DNA of 64,000 nucleotides from Entomortierella parvispora. Its lineage: Eukaryota; Mortierellomycota; Mortierellomycetes; Mortierellales; Mortierellaceae. Below, piece by piece: positions 43,906 to 56,800 of this stretch. The stretch's first letter is position 1; the number at the start of each line of letters is the position of its first letter. Location of the stretch: positions 1,798,001-1,862,000 of the forward strand of contig OY752147.1 in assembly GCA_963573315.1 (NCBI GenBank). Reading direction: 5' to 3'. The translations under genes were made by a program, and so were the position numbers. Below the pieces are notes generated by a model. It made no database searches. It had not been told where the DNA came from and saw only the letters and a list, made by a program, of their open reading frames with translations.

Positions 43906-45187
43906 ATGGCGTCCTCCACCTTGGACCTGGTGTCCAACTTTTCTTGCCTCACCTCAAAAAGCAACCACGAAGAGGCCATGAAAATTTTGAAAAAAGTCGC
44001 CACAATGGTAAAGGCAGTCGCTTCCTTGGTTCTGTCTGACACAGTGCAACGCTCTGGAATCTCACTCTTTCTTTCCCACCCTTAAAACCGAGCAGGTCCG
44101 ACCGATCATGAAAGCCCACGGCTGGAAAATCACTCATCTGGAAGAGTTCTTCAGGAAGGGGCTCCTCGGCATGAACACAAACCGCGGTTGGAAAATTCAG
44201 CTTTGCCTACGATACCACAATGACGAGAACCGATTCTTGCCTTGGGAAGAGATTCTGGGGACAATGTTGCACGAGTTGGCACATAACATTCGGGGACCTC
44301 ACGACGAAAAATTTTACAAGGCGCTGAATGACTTGAACGACGAGTATGATAAGGTCATCGCTTCAGGATACAAAGGGGTGGGATTTGATACGGATGGTCA
44401 CCGACTCGGTTCTCGAGGATTACGACCTACTACAGGAGGCTTTAGCTCTGGCTTCAAAGATTTGGGCGCCGGCATTCGTTTGGTCGGAGGCCCTGTGGCG
44501 GCTGAAGGACCGATCACAGGAGGCACGCGCGCAGCAGCGGTCTTGGCGGCCGAAAAGCGTAGGCAAAAGAACGAATTGATGTTGCCGGCTGGAGGAAGAC
44601 GGTTGGGAGGTGGTCCTGGGCCCAACAGCAATGAAAACCTGGCAGGTTCAGGAGGCAAGCTGAACGAGAAGGGATTCTGGGAGCAGTGGCACAGTCCAGG
44701 AGAGCTGGCTGCGCTCGCAGCAGAGCAGCGCGCCAAGGACCAGGTTTGGTGTGGTTCATCCAATCCTTTGGCCAACAGTGGGGGGGAAGGCGGGGCTACT
44801 TCCGGGTCTTCATCCCCGCAGAGTTCAACATCATCGTCACCACCCAACCCAAAATCAACTACCCAAGTCAAGCTGCCCAGTACCCCCACCATCAAACCTT
44901 CAGCTGCGACTGCATACCCTACATCTCCCACTACTTCGAGACGACCAGAGGCTGTCAAGCGTACGGTGGCTCCGATTCCTGTTGTTGACCTGACAGATGA
45001 TGCATCTGCATCAAATATACCATCTTCGAACAAAAAGTCCAAGGTAGCTCCCCCCAGTCCTCCTATACCACTGGAGCGAAATCAGCAGGATCAGCACAGC
45101 TGGACTCCATGGGCCTGTCCAGCTTGTACGCTCGTGAATCGACCCCTTGCTCTTCAATGCGAATGCTGCTTCACCGTGCGACCGTAG
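43906..45187 (+). CDS. WSS1: WLM-domain metalloprotease (Wss1-like)
   Basis: Ubiquitin/SUMO-linked metalloprotease that removes DNA-protein crosslinks. Two exons, 43906-44007 and 44096-45187, give 397 residues. The WLM domain fills residues 10-150, with the zinc motif LHELAHNIRGPHD: His93, Glu94, His97 and third ligand His103. A Gly-rich middle follows, then a Ser/Pro-rich linker. A candidate SUMO-interacting motif IPVVDLTDD lies before a Lys-rich patch. The C-terminus is a RanBP2-type zinc finger, Cys375-x2-Cys378-x10-Cys389-x2-Cys392, starting at WACPACTLVN. A poly(A) signal AATAAA lies 10 bp after the stop. The WLM, motif and finger order matches Wss1 and the SPRTN-related proteases. Confidence 0.93.
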
Positions 45188-45669
45188 TTTCCATTAAATA
45201 AACGAGTCTTTTTTTTTTTCAAATGTGAAAGCTGGCGACGTTCAGCGCATGCACAACCTTCACTTTTTCCCAGAAATGAGAACGGACTCATCTATCCAGT
45301 GCAGCCCTGTGAAGCAAACACCAGGAGTTACAGTCCATTTTTAGGCAACATAGGAGAGGACTTTCTTTTGGTGACATGCTGATTTATTGTTTAAAGTGTC
45401 GATAACTCGCAGAGGACGCGGTAGTGGTAGCTTGAGTAACAATGATGAAGTAGTAATATAGTACAAAACGATCTTGCTCGATAGAAAAACAAAAAGAGAA
45501 TGCAGAAGAGAGGAAATATATAAAACAAAAGTGCGGAATGTGGGGGGGAAACAAAGATACCGATCGTGAGGGGAGGAGGGGTAGAACAAAAAAATAAAGA
45601 GGGGTGGGGAATCATCAGTATCAAGAGTGTTCAATGGAGTAGGAGAGGAAGGAGAAAGACGACGATGAC
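45188..45669. other. Convergent intergenic region (WSS1 / gar2-like gene)
   Basis: Shared 3' region of two convergent genes, with poly(T) and poly(G) runs. No coding frame of substance. Confidence 0.55.
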
Positions 45670-46803
45670 TTAGAAGGTCTTCTTGGATCCAGAGAATCCA
45701 CCGAAGCCGCCACGGCCACCACGACCACCACGACCACCGCGGTCACCACCGAAACCACCGCGTCCGCCACCGAAACCACCGCGACCGCCACGGCCGCCAC
45801 CAAAGCCGCCACGGCCACCGCGTCCACCACCACGTCCACCACCGAATCCGTTACCCTCGGGCTTCTTGCCAGCGAAATCCAAGCGGCAAGGGCGACCAGC
45901 GAGCTCGGTTCCGTTGAAGGCAACGGCAGCCTTGGCCTCCTCGACGGAAGAGAACTGGATGTAACCGAAACCCTTGGCCTGACCGGTCTCACGGTCGGTG
46001 GGGAGACGGACAGAGATGATCTCACCGCACTCGGCGAAAGCACCACGCAAATCATCCTCGGTAGCCTGGAAAGACAAGTTGCCGACAAAGAGGGTGTCGG
46101 AAGCATCACCGGTAGGACCGTTGTTGAAGGACTTGGCACCAGCCTCCTTCTTGGGGCGAGCCTCTGAAAGATCAACACGGATGGCACGGCCATCGATTTC
46201 CTTTCCAGCCAAGGCCAAAGCGGCGTTGGCACCCTCAGCGTTGGCAAACTCGACGTAAGCGAAACTATTGTCATGGAAAGAAACAAATGGTCAACAAAAG
46301 TGGACACAAAATTGAGCATTTGAGGGGGCCAAAATACCCCTTCAGGCTTTGAGTGTACAATTGACTTACCCCTTGGAGCGCTGGGAGTCACGGTCAGTGA
46401 TGACACGGACATCGAGAATCTCACCGCACTCGGTGAACTCGGTGCGGAGCCAGTCGTTATCGACGTTCCAGGACAAACCACCGACAAAGACGGTGGCAGA
46501 GGCAGCGGGCTCCTCAGTCTTGGACTTCTTGACGGGGGTCTCCTCCTCAATGGCATCAGCCTTGCGCTTGCTTGACTCGGAGTCAGAGCTGGCAGCGGAC
46601 TCGGAAGCCTCCTTGGTCTCCTCCTCGTCAGAGTCAGAGTCGGAGGACTCCTCCTTCTCCTCCTCCTTCTCGGAATCAGATGACTCGGAGGCAGAGGATT
46701 CGGAATCAGATGAGGACTCGACGGCCTTCTTCTCGACCTTGGCGGACTTGGCCTCGGCCTTGACGGCCTTGGCGGAGGACTTGGGAGCGACGGACTTGGC
46801 CAT
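45670..46803 (-). CDS. Nucleolin/gar2/Nsr1-like RNA-binding protein
   Basis: Nucleolar protein for rRNA processing and small-subunit assembly. Two exons, 46803-46370 and 46264-45670, give 342 residues. Residues 1-100 alternate acidic and Ser tracts with Lys patches (ESSSDSESSASESSDSEKEE), the nucleolin-type phospho-domain. Two RRMs follow. RRM1 has TVFVGGLSWNVDNDWLR (RNP2) and SKGFAYVEF (RNP1, rebuilt across the intron). RRM2 has TLFVGNLSFQATEDDLR (RNP2) and KGFGYIQF (RNP1). The tail is an RGG/GGRGGFGG repeat of about 60 residues. This layout equals S. pombe gar2 and S. cerevisiae Nsr1. The codon bias is strong, as expected of a highly expressed gene. Confidence 0.93.
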
Positions 46804-49150
46804 TATAAATATATGAAGAGGGGGATAGTGGGGAGGGGAAAGTTGGAAGGGAGAGAGAGAAGGAACAAAATGAAAAGGTCTATGGGGCCGTCTTAAGGCA
46901 CACTCAGGCAAAGAGGAGGAAAAAAAAAAAAAAAGAAAAAAATTCGGCAGTCACGAGTTGTAAACAATGTGTTGAGTGGTTCGCAGCAACCGCGATGTTG
47001 GCGCGTACACGGCGCGCTCACTTGGCAAATTCGCAGATGTGCAACAAAGTCTTCGCAAGGCCGCGGTCTGTCTGTCAAGTCACGGATAATGTCTCTTTCT
47101 CCCATACAAGGCTCTGTTTTCACCTATTTCCAGGACGTGCTATTGACACTGTGAGAACAGGACAGACAAGAGCAATGATAGAGACAAGTCCAGAGTGCGA
47201 ACGACTTGATGTACTTGTTTAAAGGTAGAATCGTGGCTCAAATCTCTGTCGTTGTATGACGGGCACCATCAAGGAAGTGGCTAAAGTTGGTCTTTAATTC
47301 AAACCGGAAATACCTGACAGTTCAAGGGAGGATGGGAGCGGCAAGAGTCTCGTGCAGGGAGTTTAATAAACGACCGAAACCTCTCTCATACACCTCATAC
47401 CCGATGTTGTTCAATGAGGAAGCCCATCTATTAAAACCAAAAGAGATACACATAGTTGAAAGAGTCATACTTTTTGTGTCAGAAAAAAGCTGAGCACAAA
47501 GAGGAGAGAGGAATACGACAAGGTGTAATGGGGGACTCTGGCATGTGCCAGGTAACAGAAGCGGAGAGACTGGAGACAAAGTATGAGCCAAACGCGTCGT
47601 TCGGGGAGATGGACAGGTGGGGTGGCTGTGCGCGTGCGTTTCGCTGTGTTGGTCCGGCCCCTTGAAGGCAAGGAACTGACGACATGGTCACGCAAATGGG
47701 GTCCCCCGCCCCCCGATGTATCGTATCAGATCTCGAGAAAAAAAAAGGGCGTCCTCTCATACGGCGTCGCAGATCATCCCTCTGCAGATCATCCCCCTGC
47801 TGCATGACAGGATGTGGCAGGAGCGAGCCGCTGCCAGCGTCGCATCCTCCTTGGACGAACAGACGGACGGCGTGGTCAGCAAACAGCTGAGTCCAAGCCT
47901 CTCGCCCTCGCTCAGATGCTCGCTCTCCCATACCCAGTGCCGCCCTGGCCAATCAGCGTGGAGACCATGACGTAATTTTTTTTGATTAGCTTTGTGCGCA
48001 CTTGCAGTCTCGCACACCTTTTCTGCACTTTGCTTTCACCTCTGCTTCTTTCCCAAACTCCTTCGCTCCTCCTCTCGCTCTCCATTGCATCGCATCGCAT
48101 CGCTCGCTCGCATCATAGCTTCCTTTTTCCCTTTTCCCCTTTCCTTTCCCTTTCCTTGCTTCCTCCTCGCCCTGGCTACTTGCACGTCCTTTACAAGTAA
48201 GAACCCCTCTCTTTCTCTCTTTCTCTCTCTCTGTTACTCCGAGACCAAAGTTTCGGTTCCTGTCCGCTGCGTGTTTTGTCGGCATTCCCGGTCTTGGCTT
48301 CAATGGCAGCACCTCCCTTGGCCGTGGCACCCTTGTCTTGTCTTGTACTTTATTTATTCATCCATCCGCTGGAATGAATGTGTGCGTGGAAGAATGGATG
48401 TGTGTTTGCTCGCACAAACAAGCGAGAGCGGCTCTCGCGTGGGGAGCGTGCAATGATTTCATTTCGTCATTGTACTTCTGTCTCGCTCGTATCGCTGCCC
48501 CCTCCTTCCTGGGGTTTTTTTTCGTGTTGACGATGATGTCCGTTGCAAGGGAACAACAAACACACACACACCTACGCCCAAACATACATACAACACACAC
48601 ACACACACACACACGCTCTCTCTCTCTCTCTGTTTCTCTCTGTTTCTCTCTCTGTTTCTCTTTTCTCTCCCCCCTCCTTCTCAATCACGCAAGGCCGTCG
48701 CTTTCTCGCTCTCGCTCTCCCTCTTCACAGAATCACGTCCCTTTTTCTCCCCTCTTCTGTCAGAGCTGAGAGCTGCCTCCTGCGCACTTCCGGTCCTTGC
48801 GACCCCATCCTTCTGGTATATGAATGCCTGACTGCCCGAAGAGGAAGAAGCAGTAGACTTGAGCCTTGCGTTCCTTCTTTCGCTTCTCATTCTCAATTTC
48901 TCGGTCTAACGAAAGAAAGAAAAAAACACCGCCCCTTCCATCCCTCCCTTCCTTCTTCACCGTCCTCTCTGCACGAAACGTCAAGTCTTTGGGCTGGGCC
49001 AGATGGCTAACAAATGATTCTCCTTTTCCTCTCCATGTCTATTTTGATAGAGTGATCTACCAAGAAAAAGAAGCAAACCTCCGTTTTTGATTCTATCCAG
49101 CCCTCTTCCTTTACGCCTCTCCAGGAGACACTAAAATCAAAGAAAATACA
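46804..49150. other. Long divergent intergenic region (gar2-like / second bZIP gene)
   Basis: 2.3 kb. Left part: gar2-like promoter. Right part: long pyrimidine-rich 5' region of the second bZIP gene with CT and CA microsatellites near 48210 and 48560-48614. Only composition-driven frames are seen. Confidence 0.55.
47968..47975 (+). promoter_or_regulatory. CRE-like site (TGACGTAA) with nearby CCAAT
   Basis: TGACGTAA is a one-base variant of the CRE palindrome bound by ATF/CREB bZIP proteins. A CCAAT box lies 15 bp upstream (47948). Both sit about 1.2 kb before the bZIP start codon; self-regulation is inference. Confidence 0.3.
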
Positions 49151-50957
49151 ATGACAACTGTCGGTACACTCTCTGCAGACCTTGGCCCAGGTATGTTTTG
49201 CTTTTTTTCTCGTCACCTGAGAGCGACTACATAGTTTTTATCTTACCATTTGCTCCTTCCTACTTCATTGATGTTTTTCTTAGACGACAACAATCTGGAC
49301 AGGGCTCCTAACGACGTCGGAGGATTCTTACAGGTGACCACAAAACTGGATATGGAACCCAACCCGTTTGAACAAAGCTTCTCTGGCTTGAGTCCTGAGC
49401 AGCAACAGGCCGCCACCGCCGCGGCCTTGGCTGCAGCTGCTGCTGCTGCCGGAGGTAACATCGATGCAACTACAGCATCCGCCGTGGCTGCGACCGCAGG
49501 GATCGCTTCAGAAACATCCAACAAACCCGTCTTGCCCCCCATAGAATCCATGTCTGGTCGATTGGCTGTGTCAGGTGGAGATCAGTACAACAATGGATGG
49601 GACGCGCAATCTCTGAGAATGGGTCCTCTTTCACCTTCCATGCTGGAGGGGCCCCAGAACCCGATTGTGGTCGTTTCCAGTGGTGCCGCAGTGTCGACCG
49701 CCGTCTTTACCTCTGGCGCGGAAGACTTGACTCAGCAACTTCACGCGCCTTTGCCAGTGACTGTCGACAATGGGTTCCCGTTCTTGACCAATGCTCCAGG
49801 TCCTCAGATGGCAGGAGGCGATTCTATTCAAACCACAGAGCCCTACCCACCTCAAATGTACAACCAGGCGATTTCTCAGATACATCATCAACAGCAACAG
49901 CCCCAAGGAGTATCACGCCCAATGCAACAACATGCACAATTCTCGCAACATCCAAACGGCCAATTGCAAGAACGCTATATGGCACCGTCCTCCAATGACA
50001 GCAACGGGGATTACAGTAACCTCCATCTTTTAAGTCAGGCGACTCAGCGAGATTTGTGGATCAAGCGCGAGAGCATGGATGCCGGTCATCATCAGCAGCA
50101 GCAGCAGCAGCGTCTCGCTCTTCCCCAAAACGGAATGACCGGTACTGTAGGAGGACCTCAACAGCAACAACAACAGCAGCAGCAGCAGCACTATCGCCAA
50201 CAACAACATCAACAGCAGCAGCAACCTTCTAAGGAAAGCGTTGACACGGGGTTAACCCGTCAGGTTCACAAGGATGGATTAGAGTCTGAAGACAACAACA
50301 GCGAGGATTCTGATCGGTCCAGACAATCGAGTGAGGGTGCAGCTAGTAGCAATGGGAAGAAGCGACCCGCTAGCGAAGACAAGATGGATGATGAGGAAAA
50401 GAGAAAAAACTTTTTGGAGAGGAATCGTCAAGGTAAGAAAACAAAAAAAAAAAAAAAAAAAAAAAAAAACCAACCCTGAGGTTAGCCAGCAAAGATAAAA
50501 TCGTTGGTAATAGCATCCCTTACTGAATCTGTCGCGTTCTGTTTCATATTGTTATTCAGCCGCACTCAAGTGTCGCCAACGAAAGAAGCAGTGGTTGTCC
50601 AACTTGCAGGCCAAGGTCGAGTACCTTTCGACGGACAATGACCATTTGCAGGCTCAGACTGCGTCCTTGCGGGACGAGATCATTCATTTGAAGGCCCTCC
50701 TTCTCGCCCACAAGGATTGCCCAGTGGCCCAGTCGAATGGTGTCTACTCGGACAGCATTCGACTCCAGTCTGGGGTTGTCCCTCCTCATCTTTCTTCTTC
50801 GGTGGCAGGTACATCACAAGCACAACAAAGTATTAATAACCAGCGAAACAGTATGGGCCATCGACCGCCCCCTCAGATGCAAACAGGTGGTGGAGGTCTT
50901 GCCGTCGGCAGTCACCCTAACATTCATGGGCAAACCCAAGCGAGTGTGCGGTACTAG
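49151..50957 (+). CDS. ATF/CREB-type bZIP transcription factor (Atf1-like)
   Basis: Three exons, 49151-49190, 49284-50432 and 50560-50957, give 528 residues. The N-terminal region holds MEPNPFEQSFSGL, the conserved NPFEQSF motif of the Aft1/Atf1 homology region, followed by a poly-Ala stretch and Gln-rich runs. Several SP/TP sites suit stress MAP kinases. The bZIP is at residues about 390-450: KNFLERNRQ joins AALKCRQRKKQW across the second intron, then LQAKVEYLSTDNDHL and a DCPV tail. The second intron (127 nt) contains a 26-nt A run. A clear paralogue type of the bZIP gene at 17.8-19.5 kb, which has Cys and Ser in place of the Gln runs. Confidence 0.92.
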
Positions 50958-51269
50958 ACTCTGCGACACTCGAGACCTCTTCTTTGGCTGTCTTTCTCGT
51001 TTTGACTCACTGTTTTCACTTGCTTGTTCCTTCTCCGCGTTGTATTTCTATTCTCCCAAAATATCCTTGCATTCAGTATTATCAAAATAAAAACAAAACA
51101 ACAAAGTCATGTTGCAATCTGGATGAAAGAATGTTAAAAACAAACGTATGGTGGTATCTATTGCAAAGTTGGGGGACGAATTATGAAATCTAATGGAAAA
51201 AGCGAATAACAAAAACAGCAAGCGGGGGTGGGGATATGTGGGTAGATGTAGAGTTCTAGCAAAGAGTAA
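50958..51269. other. Convergent intergenic region (bZIP / HAD gene)
   Basis: 312 bp of shared 3' sequence with AT-rich stretches. No coding frame. Confidence 0.5.
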
Positions 51270-51941
51270 TCATGAAAGGGGGACTTCCTCCATGTCCATG
51301 GCAGCAGTCTTCTCGACTGACTCTGCGACGTAAATGGTTTCCATCAACGACCCTGATCCGTTTAAAGACGTAGGCGGGCTTTTGATCGTCAAGCTTTCAA
51401 CAGCCATGGCCTCTGGAGACGTTGGTATCGTCATTGACTCTGTGACAGTGGTTGCAGTCGCTATTGAGACCAAAGTGGCTGACGCAGACTCGGTCGTATC
51501 CATCTCCATGTTGACCTCCATTTCCATGCTCTGCTCATCCGTGTACATGGTCTCGTGCTGGTGTTGGTATTTCTCCAGCTCCTCCTGAGAGATATGGCGG
51601 CGTCCTTTAACGGAATAGTGATGTCCGCCTTGGCCGCTTTCAAGATCGATGTCCTGATCATCACTGTCCATATCATCCCCCTGGGAATGGTGATAATGGT
51701 TGTAGGTCTGGCCCTCCTCGTCGTCATCGCTGCTGCTACTGTAGTCCATCATCATAAGCTTTCTCCGACGAAGAGTGCGGCCCTGGTGGTCATCCTCTTC
51801 TTGTTCCCGTTTTGAGATTTCATTCATCTCATCCTCGTCTATATCCAAGTCTTCATCAGAGTCCGAGTCTGAGATCATGGGATCATGGTGAAGTCTTTGG
51901 CGCTGAAGACGATTTCCGTATTCCAACTCGTCCTCCGAAAT

Positions 51942-51974
<33 letters not shown>

Positions 51975-53155
51975 CTCCTCTTCCTCAGAGATCTCGTCGT
52001 CGCGGCTGATGCATTGGCTTGAGAGGGGCGAACGAGGTCTAGGAAACCAGGCTTGAACATCCTTCCAGGACTTGACCCTGGTCACTTTATCGGGCAAAGT
52101 TTGTCCGTCTGTCAACTTGTTCCACTTGTAGCTTCCATTGAGATCGAACAGCAGGACGGGGATGCCCGCCTTGGACACCTCGATTGCATTCTCGAGTGAA
52201 TCGTCGATCAACAACTGAGCATGGACATCCCGACAAATAACCGACTTTGGCTTGGAGATGAATGTCAGTTTTTCTTGCTCGGTCAGGAAATGGTTCGCAA
52301 AGTAGATCGACTCAAAGATCCCGGGGTAATGACGATCCACAAACTTCTTTGTCAGATCTGCAACGAACTGCTGACGAGCCGTGACGATCACGAGGCTGAA
52401 TCGGCGAGACTTGAGAAGCTACGAGGGGAGAACATTGTAAAAAAAAAAAAAAAAAAAAAAAAAAGAGGGGTGAGTCTTGTGTGCCTTGTCACTTCAGAGA
52501 TGTGGATCAGTCAGCAATCCAGGCAGGCACGGAGAAGTTTCGCCAATTGTTTACTGCATGCAGCGAATCATCCATGCAGATTCGCTCTTCTATTCATTCA
52601 TTCTTTCTGCTCTCACTGAATCCAATGTCCATCCTCGTTGTTGTTGTTGTTGTTGTTGTTTCTGTTGTTGTTGTTGTTGTTTCTGTTGTTGTTGTTTGTT
52701 AAATCCGCCTCTGGCTGTTGAGCCTTAGCAAAGCTCAGACGCAGCGTCTTCGGAGACACACACACAGCCCTCCATGTACAAAAAGAAGTTTGAGAACGTG
52801 TCGATCAAAAGCTGATTCAATGTACCTTGAGGGTCTCCAAACTGCCTTCGACCGGCTCGACCTTGAGAAAGTACGGGGAATCAAAGAATGTCCTCCACTT
52901 GTTGATGGATTCCTCTCGGGTACCTCCCCAGACCTTTGTGTAGTCGTACGAGATGAAGTCGGTGAGGGTGAGGGTGGTGCCATAAGTGACATTATGCCAG
53001 TCAGCGATGGCCAATGAGGTCTTGGCCAGGACCTCGTCCAGGTCGACGGCAATGACCTTGCGAGGAGCGTTGGGCTGGTGGCGCATGAGATTGGATGGAT
53101 GCGCAAGAGAAGGGATCTGGAAGAGGCAATGAGGAGGAGAAGGAGGAGAGGACAA
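51270..53155 (-). CDS. HAD-superfamily phosphatase-like protein with acidic tail
   Basis: Two exons, 53155-52826 and 52418-51270, give 492 residues; a start at 53086 (MRHQPNAPRK) would give 469. The HAD nucleophile motif is VIAVDLDEVLAKT with Asp38 and Asp40. Motif II appears as SLVIVTARQQ and motif III/IV as QLLIDDSLENAIEV. This looks like the 5'(3')-deoxyribonucleotidase/NT5C-type fold. From residue 245 it runs into 15 consecutive Glu and several Asp/Ser/His-rich tracts; the catalytic part fills only the first half. The 407-nt intron holds a 24-nt A run and a (GTT)n run. The substrate is unknown. Confidence 0.8.
52636..52700 (+). repeat. (GTT)n trinucleotide repeat in HAD gene intron
   Basis: An interrupted (GTT)n array in the single intron of the HAD-like gene. 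Confidence 0.85.
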
Positions 53156-53812
53156 AGAGCAAAAGGGCAGAGTGGATGTGGAATCACGTCAATCAATCAG
53201 CAAGTCAAACGATCGATTGATCAGGCAGCGCTGGAGATGGAGAGAGAAAGGGAGAAAGGGAGAAAAGGAGGAGGGATGTTCTCTTCTTCCCTGGGAATAT
53301 TTCTCTTTCCTCGCTTTTCAAAAAAGAAAAAAAAAACTTTTTTTTTTTTTTTTTGGTCCCTTCTTTCAGGGACAAGAGACACCCGACTGCAACGGCACTG
53401 GATGCACTTCTCTCCCCGCCGGACTCGGCCTCTCGCTCGCCCTCTCCCCCTCCTCTGAGTGGTTGCAACTTTTGGTGGTGTTTGCAAATCATCAAACCCA
53501 TCGCTCAAATCGCTCCAATGGCTCTTCGCTTTTCTCGCTCCTACCCACGCCACACCACGCTGGCCGCACATGGCCATGCATGGCCTGTGTTCTTGACCCA
53601 AGTGCTCTCTTTCTGTGTTGCATCAACACAGCGAAGCGAGCACTTTTTTTTCTTTATTAAGATAGCTTTTTTCTGTCAGGTTGTTACTCTTTCCTTCTTC
53701 CTTCTTTTCTTATTTCCCCATTCTCGGAATACCTGACTACAGAGGACTAAACAAAAAAAACATGCAAATAAAACATACATGCAAAAAAAGCAAAGAAAAC
53801 AAGTCATATCCC
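53156..53812. other. Intergenic region upstream of HAD gene
   Basis: 657 bp containing the HAD promoter and the 3' end of the Zn2Cys6 gene. T homopolymer near 53338-53354. Frames present are low-complexity. Confidence 0.5.
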
Positions 53813-56800
53813 TCACTGCTCCGTCTCTGCAAGGTCATTGTACATCAGCCTCATTTGCACTGGAAAAAGCTCCCCCAGCACTTGGCGGAACCCGTCTCGA
53901 ACTCCTGCCCCCCAAGACGATCGATCCGCATCTCTCAAAATACGTATCGTCTTCAGCAAGTTGATCTTTGCCGGTGTCGACAATCTCGGCTCATCGTCTA
54001 GGTTCACATTCATCAACTGGATCCCCGCCGCCGTCACCAACGAAAACTGGTGCCGCATCAACAAACATGGCTGGATCGTCATGTCTGGTATGTTCATGAG
54101 GTTCTCGGCCAGGGATGTCATGGCATTGGCCGATTGCGCACATACCGCACTCGCTCGGGAAGGCTGGCAAGGTGGATGACGCAGGTTCGTCCTCAGGAAA
54201 GGTCGGTATAACAGAATTCGGATCGTGTGGAATGAAATACCGAGTAACGTTGACTGAACCACATCTCGCCCATCATCTTGGTTGGTAGTCGACTGTAGGG
54301 GGTTACTACTGGCGGTTCCGATCCATTCCCGGTCCTGATTTCCTCCTAGATTGTCTTTGCTCATCGGTCGCTGTCCGCTCTTGCCTGCGCCCACGATACC
54401 AGACAGCGGGAACGACTGCCAGTCCGCCAAGGATCGATGCCAGTCATCTAGCGCTACGCTCAACTTTTCAAATTCGGTGGAATTCACGAAAAGATTCTCT
54501 GACCATGAAGCCAGAAAGCAGAGAATATCGTCCAGCAAGAGTGCCTGTCGACATTGCTGATCAAAATACGCTCGTGCACGGAACTGTGCCCCAGGGAGAT
54601 TCGGAGAGATGTTCGTGGACAGGCCCGAACCAATCGACAGAGCATTCAACTTTGATGATGGTCGCGGCTGAACACTATCTGGAGCGCTTCCGGGGTTGAG
54701 CCAGAAGTCGGGCGAAAGGACCGAGGCTTTTACCTCAGTATCGTTGGTTGATTGAAAAAGCTTTTTGGGCTTTTGCAATGGGCGAAGATGGGTCTTGTCA
54801 AAGATATGTACAGGGATATTCTAAGCAACAAAGAAATAAAAGTGTCAAAGAAGGAACACATGGCGGTGGAAACCTATTCCCGACAGACAAACATCAGAAC
54901 TTACCACTGGCCTGTTGAAAGCCACAGACATCCATCGATCCACGATAAAGCAATGCCACCAGCAGAGCCACTGGTCGTCCCCTTGAACTCTCGTCTCCTT
55001 CTTTTCTTGCCCAGTTTTTTGCTCCGCAGAGTCATCCGGAGGTGTGGTGGAGCTAGCTTCGTTGTTGACAGACACAAATTGGGTACGATGCCATCCCAGT
55101 TCCATGGCCATGGTAATGGCTGTGCCGCCGTACATGTACGCCTGCTGGTGATTTCCAGCCATGATGGCGTATTCCCGAAGCAAGAGCACAGATTGGACCA
55201 CGGCCAAAGAGGGCTCCTCGTACTTGGCTCGTAGCAGCTCTGTGGCCCAATGGAAATATTGCTCTCCGCGGTCTCGGAGGTCTTCATGATCAATCTCACT
55301 CTGCCCATGCTCGTCCGTCGTCATCAGCTCTTGCAATAGAGACTCTCGGGCGGCGTTTTGACATTGCGAGTGCTGTTCCGCCGTCTGGAATTCGGCATTG
55401 ATCAGAGCAAAGCTTTTTTGAATTCTCCTGTTTTTATCCTCGGCAGTACTTTTGAGCGGCGATCGGTCGTTGAAGTGTCGCGAAACTAGAGCCAGCATCG
55501 CTAGGAGCAAAAGCGGACTCGTCGATTGAATGCTTGAGCCTTTCTCGGACGATCTATACGCGAACTCCGGCAGGAATTTTGGTTGATTATTGTCGTTGCT
55601 TTCGTCGCTCGGTTTGCGGCCATTCGCGCTATTTTCTTGCATGATATGAACATGCAACTCTCGCGCTTCCGGAAAAGGCCCATAGGTCATCCAGAACTTG
55701 ACGAGAAACTGATTTTTGTTCAAGATCATGAACTGGGGATGGATCAGCGTGAAGTATTGTTGCACCAGACTATGAAGGAGACCCGATCGACCTATTCTTT
55801 CCAAGCCCTCAATTGGCCCAGCGCTCTTCTCGTTGAACGTGCCACTCAGATTTCCAGTGCACCCTGAAGACGAATCGCCACTTTCGCACAGTCCTCCAGT
55901 TCTCGTCTGTTTCGCCTGTTCTGCACCACTACTTTGATCGACATGCTCAGACTCTTGCGCGTCCATGTCGACATCCATCTTGCTGAAGGAGGATAGGACG
56001 TTTTCGGGTATATAGACGCTCACTGCACTCACTGCCTCCATGTCTGCCGGGCGGGCTAGAGCTTTGATTTTCGCGATGTAATCTGAATACAAAAGACTTG
56101 CACGCTGAATGTTCTCTGTCTCATGAGCATTTTTGCGCGCGCGGATACTTGCACTAGAAAGCGAATAGAGAGGATCCTTTGGACCCTGGGCTTGCTCTTT
56201 AGCCACCTTTTTGGCCATCTTCCGCCTGGCTGCAGCATCACTGTCCTGACCAGATAGACCAGAGCCCGACTTTTCAGATGAGAGAGTTCGAGGAATGATG
56301 GCAGGCTGCAGCTGCCTGTCGTTGCTAGGCTTTGGCTGAACAATGCTCCCTAGGTTCCAAGAAAAAGAGAATCAGAGAACACAAATCAAAAAACATGATC
56401 CTCCTGGCTTCTCAGAAGGGATGATCTATGTCATACCTTGCTGCGAGAGTGAAAAGCGAGAGGCGCCGCTAGAAGTGGTTGAAGAAACATTGCTCCGCCC
56501 TGAAGAGGAACTGCGCGAGGTTTGCGTAGAGTTGGAAGAGACTGATGTAAGAGACGAGCCTACGGACGAGAAGGACGGGAGAACGACTTTGTTCTGAGGC
56601 GCTTGTCTGTCGTTCTGAGTCAGCTCCTGAAAAGGCGGGATCGATATGAGGGACTGGTCAGAGAGCGTAATCGGAGAGATGATCTGTGGAGATACTCTAT
56701 GGATGATCTGCTTCGGAACGACGCCAGAAGAGCGTGACCCTACTCCTGAATTGGAAACAACACCTCCACCGGAGCCAGCAGGACCAGAGAGTGAGCCAGA

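Noticed and set aside
45683-45964. Proline-rich plus-strand frame (PPRPPRPPRPP)
   Set aside because: Antisense of the RGG repeat of the gar2-like gene.
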